Origin: Ophioderma brevispina
Taxonomy: Eukaryota; Echinodermata; Ophiuroidea; Amphilepidida; Ophiodermatidae
DNA: 64,000 bases
Reading direction: 5' to 3'
Assembly: GCA_023653785.1 (NCBI GenBank)
Contig: JAMKCH010078973.1
Span: 22,789-86,788, forward strand
Part shown: in pieces, positions 24,101 through 34,744 of the stretch
How the letters are laid out: the number at the start of each line of letters is the position of its first letter
Numbering within the stretch: the first letter of the stretch is position 1
Notes under the pieces: model-generated
The model's input: only the letters and a program-made list of their open reading frames with translations
What the model was told of the DNA's origin: nothing
Database searches by the model: none
Position numbers and translations under genes: made by a program

Positions 24101-26020
24101 GTAGCTCTTTGGGTTGTGATGGATCTCTCCCATGCTTTAGGAGTGCCATAACATGTGCTTTCTCCAGATCTTTGCGAACCTGTAGGAAATAAGGCAGCAA
24201 TTGTATAGCTCAAGAACCTTCCTTGCTACTGGGCCAAGATTTTTTAGTTGCTCCGTAGAGAGATGTGTCAAGGCCTACTGCTTTCCTGTTGAAGTTTAGC
24301 AATACTAGATTCCAATTCGTCCATGTTGAAGGGGCGAGTGAAACCAGTCACCACTAATACTCTTGTGGTCTAGTTTTGATCTTCTTGGGTTTCTTGCTGC
24401 ACTTGCCATTTAAAGCAGTTTTGGTGGGCTACTTGGTTGGGTGTGACATTTGGCTGCTTGTGGAGTCTGTTGGGTCCACCCCTCGGAGCTTTCGGATATA
24501 GACCATGCTTTTCTTGCTGTTATGGGTCATATCGGGTGGATTCAATTAAAGTGTGCCAGGTTTTGATCTTTTTTCCTGTTAGATCCTTTCCGAAACTTCC
24601 CTCACCTTTAGCAGTTGTTTCGCTGAAAATGTCAGCTTCCAAACTGGGGTGGTATACTCTTGATTATTCTCTAGCACATTCCTTGGGAAAGGCCTGGTAT
24701 ACCAGTGTGAGTCAATAAAACCCTACAATTCAGGAAAACATTTTTTTCTTCAAAGGTTAAACGTTTGAATGTTGCTTTGGTTGTTTACTGATAAACAGGT
24801 ATCAGAAATATTTTTATTTGTGTCTTTCGGACTTTGGGTTCAGAAACTATGTCAATTTTGCGGGAGAGACCTACAAATTCAGTTTTTGGCCGATTTTTAG
24901 CCATTATCATGTTTTTGGGGATTCCAAGTTTGTGAAAATATCGGATCCAAAACATGATAATGGATAAAATTGGATGGATTTTACCCAATATTATTGGTCT
25001 CGCTTATGAGTTTAAATATTGGGCTCGACTGCGTACTCGCCCAATATTTTTGCAACTCCATAAGCTTTACCAATTAATTTGGGCTTATCGATCCAATTTT
25101 TATATCATACAATGCGGGGTGACTGACACCGACGTATACATAACACATTATATCAAAGACAATCACACATGCAATTTCAGATGGTATCGAATTCTTCTCT
25201 ATCGACCAAACATATCAGTTTTGAATAAACTGGTCTATTTTGTAACATAATTATAAGTAAAATATTCTTCAAAAAATTAAATTACCATTGTTCCATCATA
25301 AAGAGTCCGTTGTTGAAAATCACTCCATTTCCATGTCTCAGTTCATGACATAAGAAACTGCTCAAAGATTGTTGTTTTACATCTCTAAGTAATTATTTTT
25401 GCAACCAAACATATACTCAGCGTCCCTAAATTGCAAGAAGAACTAAGCTGAAGTTTACTGTAATAAATCGGAATTAAAACTTAAAATTCAATATCTCACT
25501 GCTGTTTTTTTCAAGCGGAATACAAAACCGTCTATGGTTTCACTTTTTGCTGACCAAGGGTTTCGTTATACTAGTAGGTTAAAACCATGAAATCTTGCAA
25601 ATCAAGTACAACTTAGTCTTGCCCCAGTCTATCTTTTGGAGATTCGTATTTGGAAATTTAACTTTTTTGACTTAGCATTTCTTCTGGGAATATTATTTTT
25701 ATTAATCTTCATTACTCTCGCACCTTCTATTGTTTTAACAATCCATCTGGTGTTAAAGATTTGTACTTCAAATTACTGCTGAAAACCATCATGTTGTAGC
25801 TCTATGTAGCGATGCCATCTTTGTTTGCCGGAACAATCGCCAAACAGGATTGCAAGCTCCTCCAGCCAAAATAGGCCGTAACTTCTTCCTAAAAAGTCCA
25901 AATGACCCCAAATAAACGTTTTTCTGAAAGCCTGTTTATCCCCTTTAATAACTATAGCAAACATTTGACAAAAACAATTCTTAACTAATTGTTAATTATT
26001 TTTGATTCTGAATGAGGGTT
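21186..26020. repeat. 4.83-kb direct repeat, unit 2 (noisy)
   Basis: Second unit, same order of parts as 16354-21188, including a C run of the same length (21823-21844, 22 C). Beyond about 21880 the two differ by dense small indels. Unlike unit 1 it continues into the missing right end of the nested element and the 5' part of the LINE, so it is the structurally complete one. Confidence 0.85.
22527..24702 (-). pseudogene. non-LTR retrotransposon RT fragment, copy 2
   Basis: Same element as copy 1, minus strand. Recognisable in order are SYRPRSLLSLPTKLFERLLL (fingers, ~24.1 kb), DTVNH (palm), a GGTCTACCACAGGGAGT coding word for PQGS (~23.73 kb), CVLSIYA and GNPKWSTVI (~23.45 kb), and the EADQDTTC and PCGIQLSSQT C-terminal region (22.6 kb). 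At least a dozen frame changes interrupt it. Its PQGS motif gives the unmutated state for comparison with copy 3. The LINE continues on the other side of a nested TIR element at 26040-26900. Confidence 0.8.
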
Positions 26021-26039
26021 TGTTTTTTTACTCACACTG
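24703..26039. mobile_element. 1.34-kb TIR element nested in the LINE
   Basis: Left CAGTGTGAGTCAATAAAACC; right end is the reverse complement of CAGTGTGAGTAAAAAAACAA, and ACCCTACATT-type sequence follows in both arms. Removing it makes the LINE coding sequence contiguous (EYIPG around the site), with about four bases (TATA) duplicated. No transposase ORF is visible, so it is non-autonomous. The superfamily is not clear. Confidence 0.75.
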
Positions 26040-26900
26040 TATATTCCGTCCTACAACCTCTGGGTATGATTCTCCGTGCAGTCTTGTTCACTAGTTGGTC
26101 CAAATTTGTCATAGTTTTGGGGTTTTGGAGCAATCTTCTTCACGTCTGATCCAGGTTCATCAGTGAATCCTGGCCAGTCTGCTTTCCTGTAGTTAAGCGA
26201 CGCTTAAAGGCACTTTGTTCAGTCTTACTGCAGCGTTTGACTTGGATACCGATTGATCGATGTTGGAGTTTGTGGAACAGGATCCAAAACAATCTTGGCG
26301 TTACAAAGGTTAGAGAATGTTTTTGCTACAATAGCTAGATCGGGTTGTAAACCTCTCTTCCAACGGGCACTGATGGGAATTATGGCGGCAGCTTGATGTC
26401 CCGAAGGAGACGTAGATGTTGACTTCCTATCCATTCTTCGACAGCTTGTCCGTCTTTGTTAGTTTTCAATTGAGCCCCATTGGGACTATGGCTGTTGAAA
26501 GTCTCCAATGCCGCAGGGAGGTTTGGTGAATTCCCAGTGGTTGAGTTGAGAGTGGTCGAAGTCTACTGATGGAGGTTTTGTAGACGGATGTGAACTAACA
26601 GATCTAAGCTCAATGGTGAGGACTTCGATTTTTATTATCATCAGACATTGAGGTTGCTTCTACTTCTGTGCCTGTTCTCACATATATGGCACTTCCGTAT
26701 TGTCGATGTGGTCTCTCGGTTTCAAGGATCATTCCCGGTATGGTTGGGCGGTGGTTTAGTGATTCCTCTGTGGGTTCCTGCAGTACATAGGACTCGCAAT
26801 GGAATTGTTACCATCACAATGATGGTAAAACTTTTTGCACTGGAAAACCCTCCACATTCATGATGCATATATTCCCAAGAAGGCAGCCCTTAGAAAAGGC
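26040..26900 (-). pseudogene. LINE endonuclease-region fragment (same element as 22.5-24.7 kb)
   Basis: On the minus strand from right to left: HRQYGSAIYVRTGTEVEATS, IEVLTIELRSVS with VTSVYKPP-type continuation, GDFNSHSP-type sequence, AVEEWIGSQHLRLLRDIK, ARWKRG.QPDLA, NYRKADWPGFTDE and ARRIIPRGCRTEY. These are the usual blocks of the apurinic-endonuclease-like domain and linker of Jockey/CR1-type LINEs, ahead of the RT. Frames shift repeatedly. The 5' end fades near 26.9 kb. Confidence 0.7.
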
Positions 26901-28053
26901 CTGCGCGGAGGTCTAGTCATGGGATATGGGTATACTTAAGAATAATGTATGGAAAACAGTGGTTTGGAGTTTGTAGAGATTTGGTTCGTTGCTTCGCTTC
27001 GCAGTTTAACTTTGCTTCGCTACGCAGTTTTAACCATGTGAGACCACAAGAAGGTCTCTACTTCTCCCCTTGAAATAAGTCTCCCTGACTGTTATCATAA
27101 GTGCTTCAGCCAGAGCCCGATAAACTCTCTATTTTTCGAGTAACCGTTTACCGTAATTTGACCAAAGTGCATCATATATCAAAATGAGCTTGCAATCTCA
27201 GGATCCGAAACTGCATGATGCAAAAAATATAAACGTGTACAAGTTTAGTTATGAGGGGGGAAAGGACACCTCCTATGAAATCAACCAATAATGACATTGA
27301 CGCTGGTATGCATCTACTATTAGTACAACTTCCAATCTTTTGCATTAAAGGTGCTTGGCTATGAACCTATTCATGATTATGTAGTTAGCACCCTTTATTA
27401 GGTTTCTATAAATAATTCTAACATAATGTAGATCGCGGGGGGGGGTAGAAATCCACCACAATGAGATAAATCAGCCATATATCCATGTAACTACAGCCTC
27501 TGACTTATTTCGCCCAGTAATTAATATGCTTAAAGGTGGAGGGCCCGATTTAAGTATGAAGTTTTCACTTGATAATCTGGCCTTCACCCCAAAACCCCAT
27601 CTTTAAAGTTTCGCGCCTATATTTCAATCCGTTTTGATTGAGAGCTAAAACGTGAATTTTGTACGCCCCCATAGAAGTACTGTGTAAGATGAATATTTGG
27701 TCGACCAAAATGGGGCACCTTTTCGCTCATATTTCCAACCCAACCATCCTTTGCCACTAAGATTTCACGATGATAAATGAGACACACACAATAGTGCTTT
27801 GTCTTCTGAATACCAAAATGTTGACACTTCCGGTAAATATAGGGTCTTCTGGGGACGAGGCTTATAGCGATCGGGACCATGGACCTTTTTAACTATATTG
27901 TAAAGTTATCTCAGATATTCCATTCCTCATTTTCATAACATGCCAAATTTAAGCTAAAACAAATGATCCAAATATTTGGGGGTAGAGAGTGCATCAAAGT
28001 TGGGGGGGGGGGATTGTATTGCAACTTTCTATACTTCAGTGGTGTAAAGTTTT
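26901..28053. other. no gene recognised
   Basis: Contains a TTCGCTTCGC-type short repeat at 26990-27040 and an 11-base G run near 27437. The minus ORFs at 27617-27880 and 27911-28096 match no family I know. Confidence 0.3.
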
Positions 28054-28290
28054 GATAGTATAACATTAGTGCCCAAGGGGGGGGGGTCCCTAGCAACCCA
28101 ACATTTTTAATTTTTTTGCTATTTCTGGGTTATGCAATCAAATTTTTCAAGGGAGTTTTTTTTGCTAATTGTCCTGATTTATGAATACGCCTTTTCCTGA
28201 TACTAAACAAAATTAATCCACCCACTCTTCTAGAATAATTTAGGTTGGTCCCTAGGAACCCCCCCCGCCCCCGGGCCCTAACGAATGCAA
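28054..28290. mobile_element. G/C-tract MITE family 2, second complete copy
   Basis: Left CATTAGTGCCCAAGG with a G run, then TCCCTAGCAACCC. Right GGTCCCTAGGAACC, C-rich run, GGGCCCTAACGAATG. The arms are inverted and homologous to 16268-16500. Confidence 0.7.
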
Positions 28291-28796
28291 AATCAACAGA
28301 TATAGTTACTAATTAAAAAATTAAGTAATTAAATCTTGGGATTTATTTGCGTTAGGATATATACCCTTAGGAAGGCAAATTTAATTAAATTAATAATAAT
28401 TAAATCAAATAACATTTTATATGCTGATAGCATCAATTTTAATTTGTCCATGACGTGCTCCTTAACTGTGTAAGTCTATGGGAAAATTAAGGTATTTGAA
28501 GTTTCTGAGAAAAATCAAGATGTATAAATTGGCTATATTTTTGCAATGATTATTTTAATTGGATATTCTAGCGTAGATATCTACTTATTTTGGTTCAAAA
28601 CCTTATTATTGGGAGTTGCTATGGATGGAAATGTGCGAACACTCTTGTTTCGAGAGTTGACAATTTTCAGTTTGCCATAGTCATAGGTCAAAGTTTGTGA
28701 TTTTTTCGATTTTTATTGTGGGTATGTGATTATTACGTGACCTCCATTTACTTGTGTTCGTGTCATGATCAAACTCCCATGGGAAAGTGGTTATCT

Positions 28797-28806
28797 GGTT
28801 GGGTCC

Positions 28807-28838
<32 letters not shown>

Positions 28839-28875
28839 TTTTTTTTTTTTTTTTTTTTGCTTGGGCACTTAAGTG
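28797..28875. repeat. C30-T20 homopolymer pair with MITE family 2 end
   Basis: GGGTCCAA then 30 C (28809-28838), about 20 T and GCTTGGGCACTTAAG. The word after the tract is the family 2 right end. The ORF with a Pro/Phe run over it is an artefact of the homopolymers. Confidence 0.7.
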
Positions 28876-29236
28876 TTAAAGTAACTCATCATATAAATCA
28901 TATAAATGTTAGATTAGTTATAAAATATTTTCTTCTCATATAATTGAACTTACGTGCAGTAGCCTAACAGACCGGGGGTGTTGCCACCCCAGAGATCTTT
29001 GACCGGGAAAGAGCTTGACTCAAAAGAAAACATGGTCGTGAGACATCTTGTTCCATTTTGAGCTATTTTGACGCATTTCGAAAGCAATGGTTTGCCCCTA
29101 TTTTCAAGGTAATACATTTTCAAGATCATTTTCAGCCCGGGGGGGGGGGTCTTAGTGGAAAAGTGGGTACGGGGATGTGCGGTATTTTCAGCCGTTTTGT
29201 TATAATAAACATGACAAATAATATGTCTAAATCCTC

Positions 29237-29634
29237 TGGCGCGTTAAAATGCGAAAAAGCTTTTGTAAAAAGCTTCTCGGTACTCTTTTCCGGTCATTTA
29301 AGCAAAACAAATGTGAGGTACTATCCGGAGTTAGTGTATGCCATCAAAGTCGAAGTGTAAGGGGGGTGCCATACAAGAATATTAATTACCATTGTTTTAG
29401 CTGAAAACCGCATGAAAATCCGATATTCCTACTTTATTAGCGCAAAATTGGATTTTCGCCTATTTTCTGTGGAAAATGCCAATTTTGCCGATCCGTGGAC
29501 TTTATGAGGTCATTGTTACGCCATACTAGGTATGTTGGTACTTGTCTTGTTTATACCTATGCACCTATAACGAACTCCATTGGGGGTGGTACCCCGCCCC
29601 CACACAATGTAAAAAGCCTTGGTAAGACGAGGGT
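29237..29634. mobile_element. piggyBac-like MITE copy, left end missing
   Basis: Shares GTAAAAAGCTTCT, GCCATCAAAGTCGAAG, ACCGCATGAAAATCCGATAT and the right end GGTAAGACGAGGGTT with the complete copy at 55643-56299. Confidence 0.6.
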
Positions 29635-29689
29635 TCAAGTTTACCTCCAACGCAAACCATAGAAACAAGATAATTGCGCTGTAGGTGTA

Positions 29690-30770
29690 TAAATTAACTA
29701 ATAATTTCTCAGCTATAAAAGAGTTACGCCGCAGGCCTATTTTACCCCCGGGATTTTACCATATTTAGCTAAGAAAATGTCCCTCAGGCCTATAAATTTA
29801 CTGAACTAACCATCAAGATGATTGTGCCACGGGTCCATAGATTGTACTCAACTAATAATGTTTAAAAAAAATCTGCTGCAGGCCTGAATTAATTATTTCT
29901 AGGTAAGAGATGGCACTCTCCAGGCATGTATTTACTCTGACTCATTTCTTAGCCAAGAGGGGTTTCGCCTCAGGCTAATAATTTACTGAAATCATTGGCT
30001 TAGCTAAAAGGAATTGTGCCTCAGTGTCCTCTAAAGCCTTTTATTGACTTATTTTCTTAGGTAAGGATGGACTGAGCTGCAGGCCTAGATATTTACTTAA
30101 TTAATCATTTCCTTTTAAGAAGATTCTCCGCAGGCCGATAAATTCAGAATAATATTTTCTCAAATAAAGCTTACGCCTAGGCCGTATAGGTTTATGGATG
30201 TCCTTAAATAAATTTAATACGGCGTAGTGCCATAAATTTATTGAACCAATCATTTCTTAGATAAGAGGGTTGCCTGCATGCCGATAAATTTAATGAATTA
30301 AATCATATCTTATCCAGAGGGTTGTGCCGTAGGTCAATCAATTTTTCTTAACTATAGTCATTTCATAGCTGGTTGCCCAGCACATCAGCAGTCCTATACA
30401 TTTAGTGAACTAGTACAAAATCAAGACTGGCCCTGAAAGAATGCAGTGGCTTGAAGCAATTAGGGACCTTGTGGGTAAAATGTTTCTTTAGATAAGAAGA
30501 TTGCACGGGAAGCCTATAAATTTACCTAACGAATCATTTATTAAATAAGAAGATCTCACCAGTATGCGTAATAATTCAATTGATGGCCTATAAATTTACT
30601 GAACTAATCATTTCCTGGCATAAGAGGATTGCACATGGCACAGGCCCCATATATTTATTGAACTATAAGGGTAAGGACTTGGAAGAATAAAGGAAATTGT
30701 GGAGTAAATCATTTCTTATATAGAAGATTTTGCCACCATGCCTATAAAAGGACATCGCCGATAAGGAGAG
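29690..30770. repeat. decayed minisatellite, unit ~50-60 bp
   Basis: A recurring unit approximates CCTATAAATTTACTGAACTA, then ATCATTTCTTAGATAAGA, then GGATTGCGCC.CAGG. Roughly 18-20 degenerate units, with frequent indels and a few interruptions (30420-30480, 30660-30700). Confidence 0.8.
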
Positions 30771-30913
30771 AAGGAGGCCCTCTATAATCTCATATTATAT
30801 GTTCAGCCTAAATGTTGATTGGGTGTTTTACAACTCTTATATCATGTACGCATGTGTTTTTTTATTCCCAAAAATACACATGTATCAAGAAAAATGAGAA
30901 AAGTATGAAAACG

Positions 30914-31032
30914 TTCAGGGGCTGCTGTCTGGAAAAAGGCAAAGCTGATGAGCATGCCTCCATTTCACTGAACATGTATTACTTTAATGAAGAAACAGGA
31001 AGATGTTTCATAGCTGCCTTTGTTATGGAGCT
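30914..31032 (+). CDS. exon-like ORF with Kunitz-type resemblance
   Basis: The ORF reads FRGCCLEKGKADEHASIS then LNMYYFNEETGRCFIAAF. The C.L..G....xASI....YY(F/Y)N.ETGRC pattern resembles the first half of a Kunitz (BPTI) domain, but the second cysteine is replaced (DEH where the family has GPC) and one residue is added before the third. A consensus donor GTAAGT follows GAGCTT at 31033. A neighbouring frame reads CYGAC and further cysteines. It may be a decayed Kunitz exon in the GGT intron, or a coincidence. No partner exons were found. Confidence 0.22.
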
Positions 31033-31934
31033 TGTAAGTGCGCCAAGATAGACTTTTGTCCTTCAAAAGGAAAAAGATGCTACACATAGGCAGCCCCCCC
31101 CCTTTATAACCTACCAAAATCACCTATAGCTTAATGCTGCTAAAATTTGATTATATTACCGTCTTCACACACACCAAGCATACTCTGGAATCCAACACAA
31201 TGGCCCATTACCGCCGCGCGATTTATATCATGAGCAAGTCGCTATGAGTCAAATAAAATCACAATTCCCGTACGCAGTTTCATAGCTTTCATCACCACTT
31301 TTGAGCACATACCCCCCAGTATTTTAGTATGATTTATGATACCCAGAACCAGAATGGTCAGCGGTTGTTAACATGAACCCATCCACGGCTACTGACGGAG
31401 CCCTTGTAGATTGGATGCCTTCTACCAACCTAATAGTGAGGTGGTAAGGGTATGTAATGTAATAGGTTGTTGTTGTTGTTTTTTTGGGCAATTCATTTAG
31501 GTTCCGTCCGCCCCAGAAAACAAAAATGCCAAAATGAGGTCTTTTCCCCCCCAATAACCAGAACGTCGCTCCTATATATGTTGCTAAATATATCGCGCAC
31601 ATCCTTGCAAAGTGGCATTGTGGTTTTGAGGGGGAAAGGTTCACTATTTAGAAATTTCAATTACCCATTGAAGAATGTATTATAATTTACATAAACCGAC
31701 TTTTTGGGAATTTATGTCATATGGGATTCTTTGAAAACCAGCAAAGGTTAAACTTTTGAGGCAAGTCGCTTTAGAATGCGGAATTTTTCAAGTTCATCCG
31801 TTCTCATAAAACTATAGAGGGCCCCTTCATTTCTTAATCCCGGCGATGTCCTTTGGGCAACAGTGCTATACCATAAAGTCACCTCGTCGCCTCCCGTATT
31901 TAGGTTCGGAGAAATCCAGTTATCTAACCTTACC

Positions 31935-32120
31935 CAGTGGCGCAACAGGCATTTGCAAAGGGGGGGGTGGCCAAGCTGTGCCGAGGCAATATTGTGAGGG
32001 GGCTAATTTGTGTCCTTATCCATAGACACGGTCACTTTTGGGATGGGCGGGGGCTGACAGGTGGTGGCAAGTGGCGGGGGCTGAGCGAGGGTGCCCTCCC
32101 CCCCAGCTGGTTCAACACTG
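31935..32120. mobile_element. hAT-like MITE, 186 bp
   Basis: Ends CAGTGGCGCAAC and GTTCAACACTG are inverted. The 8-bp flanks ACCTTACC and CCCTTACC match at 7 of 8, as expected for a hAT-type target-site duplication. Confidence 0.75.
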
Positions 32121-33176
32121 CCCTTACCCTAAGATTATTAAAAATTAGAGTCATCGCTTGACACGATGTTATGTATAGTAAAATATCAGGATATTTCCCC
32201 TCCTAGAACCCCCCCCCCCACACAAACACATCACACACACATCACAATGCCTCCGGTTAAAATTATGATCACTAGTTGCAACCACTGTTTCGGACAGCCC
32301 AATCTCAACAACAGCATTGGGGGAGAGGGCTAAGATTATTTTTGTTTTGGGGGGGGGGAGGGGGGAAAAGCAAGGCTTATTTTCAATTCATGAAGGCTTC
32401 GGTGTCAAGATGTGGGTCAAAATATATTAGTGGAACTACTCTCAGATTGTGATAAAATGTATCAACATGGGCATGGTATTCCAAAATTTTCATAATGAAA
32501 AATAGGGGTAAACTTTGACCCCCCTAAAACTTTTTTTAATTTGTGCATTGTGCATCCTGACTCCTGGGACCTATAGCTACAATGTGATAATGAAAACCTT
32601 GTTCAAATTAGGTCACCACCATCGAAAAAAAAATGGCCGCTGGCTGCAGCAATAATAGGCCAGAATTTTTAACTTTTGGAATGATATGGATCATAACGAT
32701 TCGACCCGTACGCTGAGAGTGACGGTTCACACTTCACAAAGGGGCAAAGGTCCAGTTTTTGCTGTTTTTTATATAAAGGCCCAGAAATTTGAAGAGAAAA
32801 TCAACAAGAAAGTCCACTTGGTGATGTGATCTTCACTAAGTACCAAAAGGATCATTGTAGAGGGTTAGGTCATTGCACTTGACAAACTCTGAGGTCAAAT
32901 TTCAGATGCCCCCACCCCACTACAGTAGTCCTGCGTACGCGCCTGTAACGATTCGCAGAGATGGATTCTGAACCCAAGAAGTTCCTTTATTATAGCTCAT
33001 TGCAAATAGCATGGTTGGAAATGGGTAAATGCTTGCATAATGCACGAGTCGCCCAAGTCATCAGTTTACATTATACATGTACTTGATATGTATAGGCCTT
33101 AACTCCAGAACCCCATAATATTATAATTGAAAAAAATGTTTGTTCCCACTAACTGCCTAATAGTATACTTGTATTT
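32121..33176. other. no gene recognised
   Basis: Contains a short CA-rich stretch (32217-32245) and a G run near 32350. Nothing coding seen. Confidence 0.3.
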
Positions 33177-33228
33177 CTTATTTGGTGCAAGTTCTTCTTC
33201 TTCTTATCGTGTCTAAACACTGTGGTTC

Positions 33229-34595
33229 TCAAATATGATCCAGCCAGAGATGGGTACAACGTCTGGCTGCTTCACTGAATTCCGCAAGGTCCTTGTTTGT
33301 GCATTGTTGCTCCAGCAGTGGGCAGACCAAGAGGTGTTCCATTGTCTGTGGTGCTGTTCCACAACCACAGGTAGTATCCTGATCTGCTTCCAGATTGCCC
33401 CACTTCTGCAAGGAAACCTTAGATCGGCCAGTTCTGGTTCTCAATCTATTGAGGCATCGCCATTCAGCCCATGAGGAGTCAGCTCCAGGTTGGAGATGCT
33501 CACTAGGTTCAATACCGATAGATGTTACTTGGTTGATGGCAAGTATTTCTTTCCACAAGGCGACTCTCTTTACCTCCTTAGAGACTGTTTCAAGAGGTTG
33601 GACTTTGCTTAACACCTCTTATGTACACAAAGGCAGCATTTTATAATACCTGCCACATGTTTTGATCGAGATCTCGATCACTTGAGCACAGTAAGTGTTA
33701 AGAAACTCTCTCTAGACCTAAGACGGCCGGCAGCAGGCACCCGCCCAGACATAGGGTGCTTCACACCTGATACCCGGCAGCTACGCTCCCGCATGCTCGC
33801 TACGCCACGAAGGATGTCTGGTGGAGCAATTCCTGCTAGGATGTACAAGTCCTCCGCCGGTGCCGGACGGAGGCATCACGTGACAAGCCGGCAGGAGGCA
33901 TCCAACGCCGGATCAAGCCTCCCGGCATGGGCCGACCCCTCCCACACAGGGCAGGCACACTCCGCACACGAGCAGCACAGGGCAAGTGCCGTCGATCTTA
34001 GGGCAAGTGGGCGAGCACCCCACCCGGTGCCAGTGAGTTTGTTCAAGATGTTATTGCGTGAACATACCTCACTCCCCGCCCTCCCAATGTGGGTCCCACA
34101 AGAGAGAGCGCGGTCCAAGGTGACTCCCAGGTAGACAGGGTTATCACAGTGCTCCAGGGGAGTTCCAGACCAGGTAACTTTAAGCTGACGTTTGGCTCCA
34201 CGGCTGCGCAGACGGAAAGCACACACCCGTGTCCCAGACGGACCCGCACGCAGGCGGCCTTCCTCATAATAAGGAGTGAGCCCATCCAAAGCCTTGGAGA
34301 GTCTCTCTTCAACAACTGTGAAGTCGGCATCCTGTGCGCTAATTCCAAGATCGTCTGCATAAATAAAACGACAGGCCCCCGCACTCCCAGGTTGGCCGTT
34401 GGTATATATGTTGAACAGGAGAGGTGCAAGCACACTCCACCGTGGTAGACCGCTCTTGAGCCCACGCCATCGGCTCCTCCTCGCTCCTAGCTGAACAAAG
34501 AACAGCCTGTTAGCCAGCAATTCACGGATAAGCTCAGTCAAGCGGATTGTCCTTGTTAATTTCCAGGATCTCATGGAGCAGGCGTCCGCGATCAA
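33229..34595 (-). pseudogene. non-LTR reverse transcriptase, copy 3, A-to-G hypermutated
   Basis: Two large ORFs cover the RT. 33876-34595 includes WKLTRTIRLTELIRELLANR, LLFNIYTNGQP and CRFIYADDLGIS, with the catalytic YADD box intact. 33229-33615 holds the C-terminal domain (WRCLNRLRTRTGRSKVSLQK and a TTCGCG zinc-like motif). They are split by an 85-base TTAA-flanked insertion. Right of that insertion the coding strand carries dense A-to-G changes relative to copies 1 and 2: the palm motif PQGS is now PRWS, and replacements such as Tyr to Cys, Lys to Glu/Gly, Asn to Asp/Gly, His to Arg and Thr to Ala dominate. Left of the insertion there is no such bias. The copy cannot be active: it is 5' truncated and motif-damaged. 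Confidence 0.88.
33613..33697. mobile_element. 85-bp TTAA-flanked insertion inside LINE copy 3
   Basis: TTAA at 33609-33612 and 33698-33701 flank 85 bases absent from copies 1 and 2. Ends read CACCTCTTATG and ACAGTAAGTG. The centre has the palindrome GATCGAGATCTCGATC. TTAA duplication suggests a piggyBac-type mini-element. Confidence 0.65.
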
Positions 34596-34668
34596 CAGCG
34601 TCGCATGCCGCTGAGAGGTCGACGAACACAGCTCCGGCCACCATACCCCCTCGAAACCATCCTCAACG

Positions 34669-34744
34669 TGACGTCATGAGAATGCCGAATTGTGAGGAGT
34701 GGACTTTTGGTGATGGATATTTGTGGAGTGTAATAATCTTCGAT
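34669..34744 (+). repeat. 76-bp patch, direct repeat of 35098-35173
   Basis: Begins TGACGTCATGAGAATGCC and ends AATCTTCGAT, with one mismatch to 35098-35173. It lies between the LINE 5' end and the right target-site duplication, so it was gained during insertion. Confidence 0.9.

Noticed and set aside
28716..28943. ORF with long Pro and Phe runs
   Set aside because: Encoded by the C30-T20 homopolymers.
33682..34448. ORFs of 150 and 119 codons on + strand
   Set aside because: Antisense shadows of the LINE reverse transcriptase.
34669..34676. TGACGTCA as a functional CRE promoter element
   Set aside because: Part of a 76-base patch attached to a LINE insertion; no nearby transcription start.
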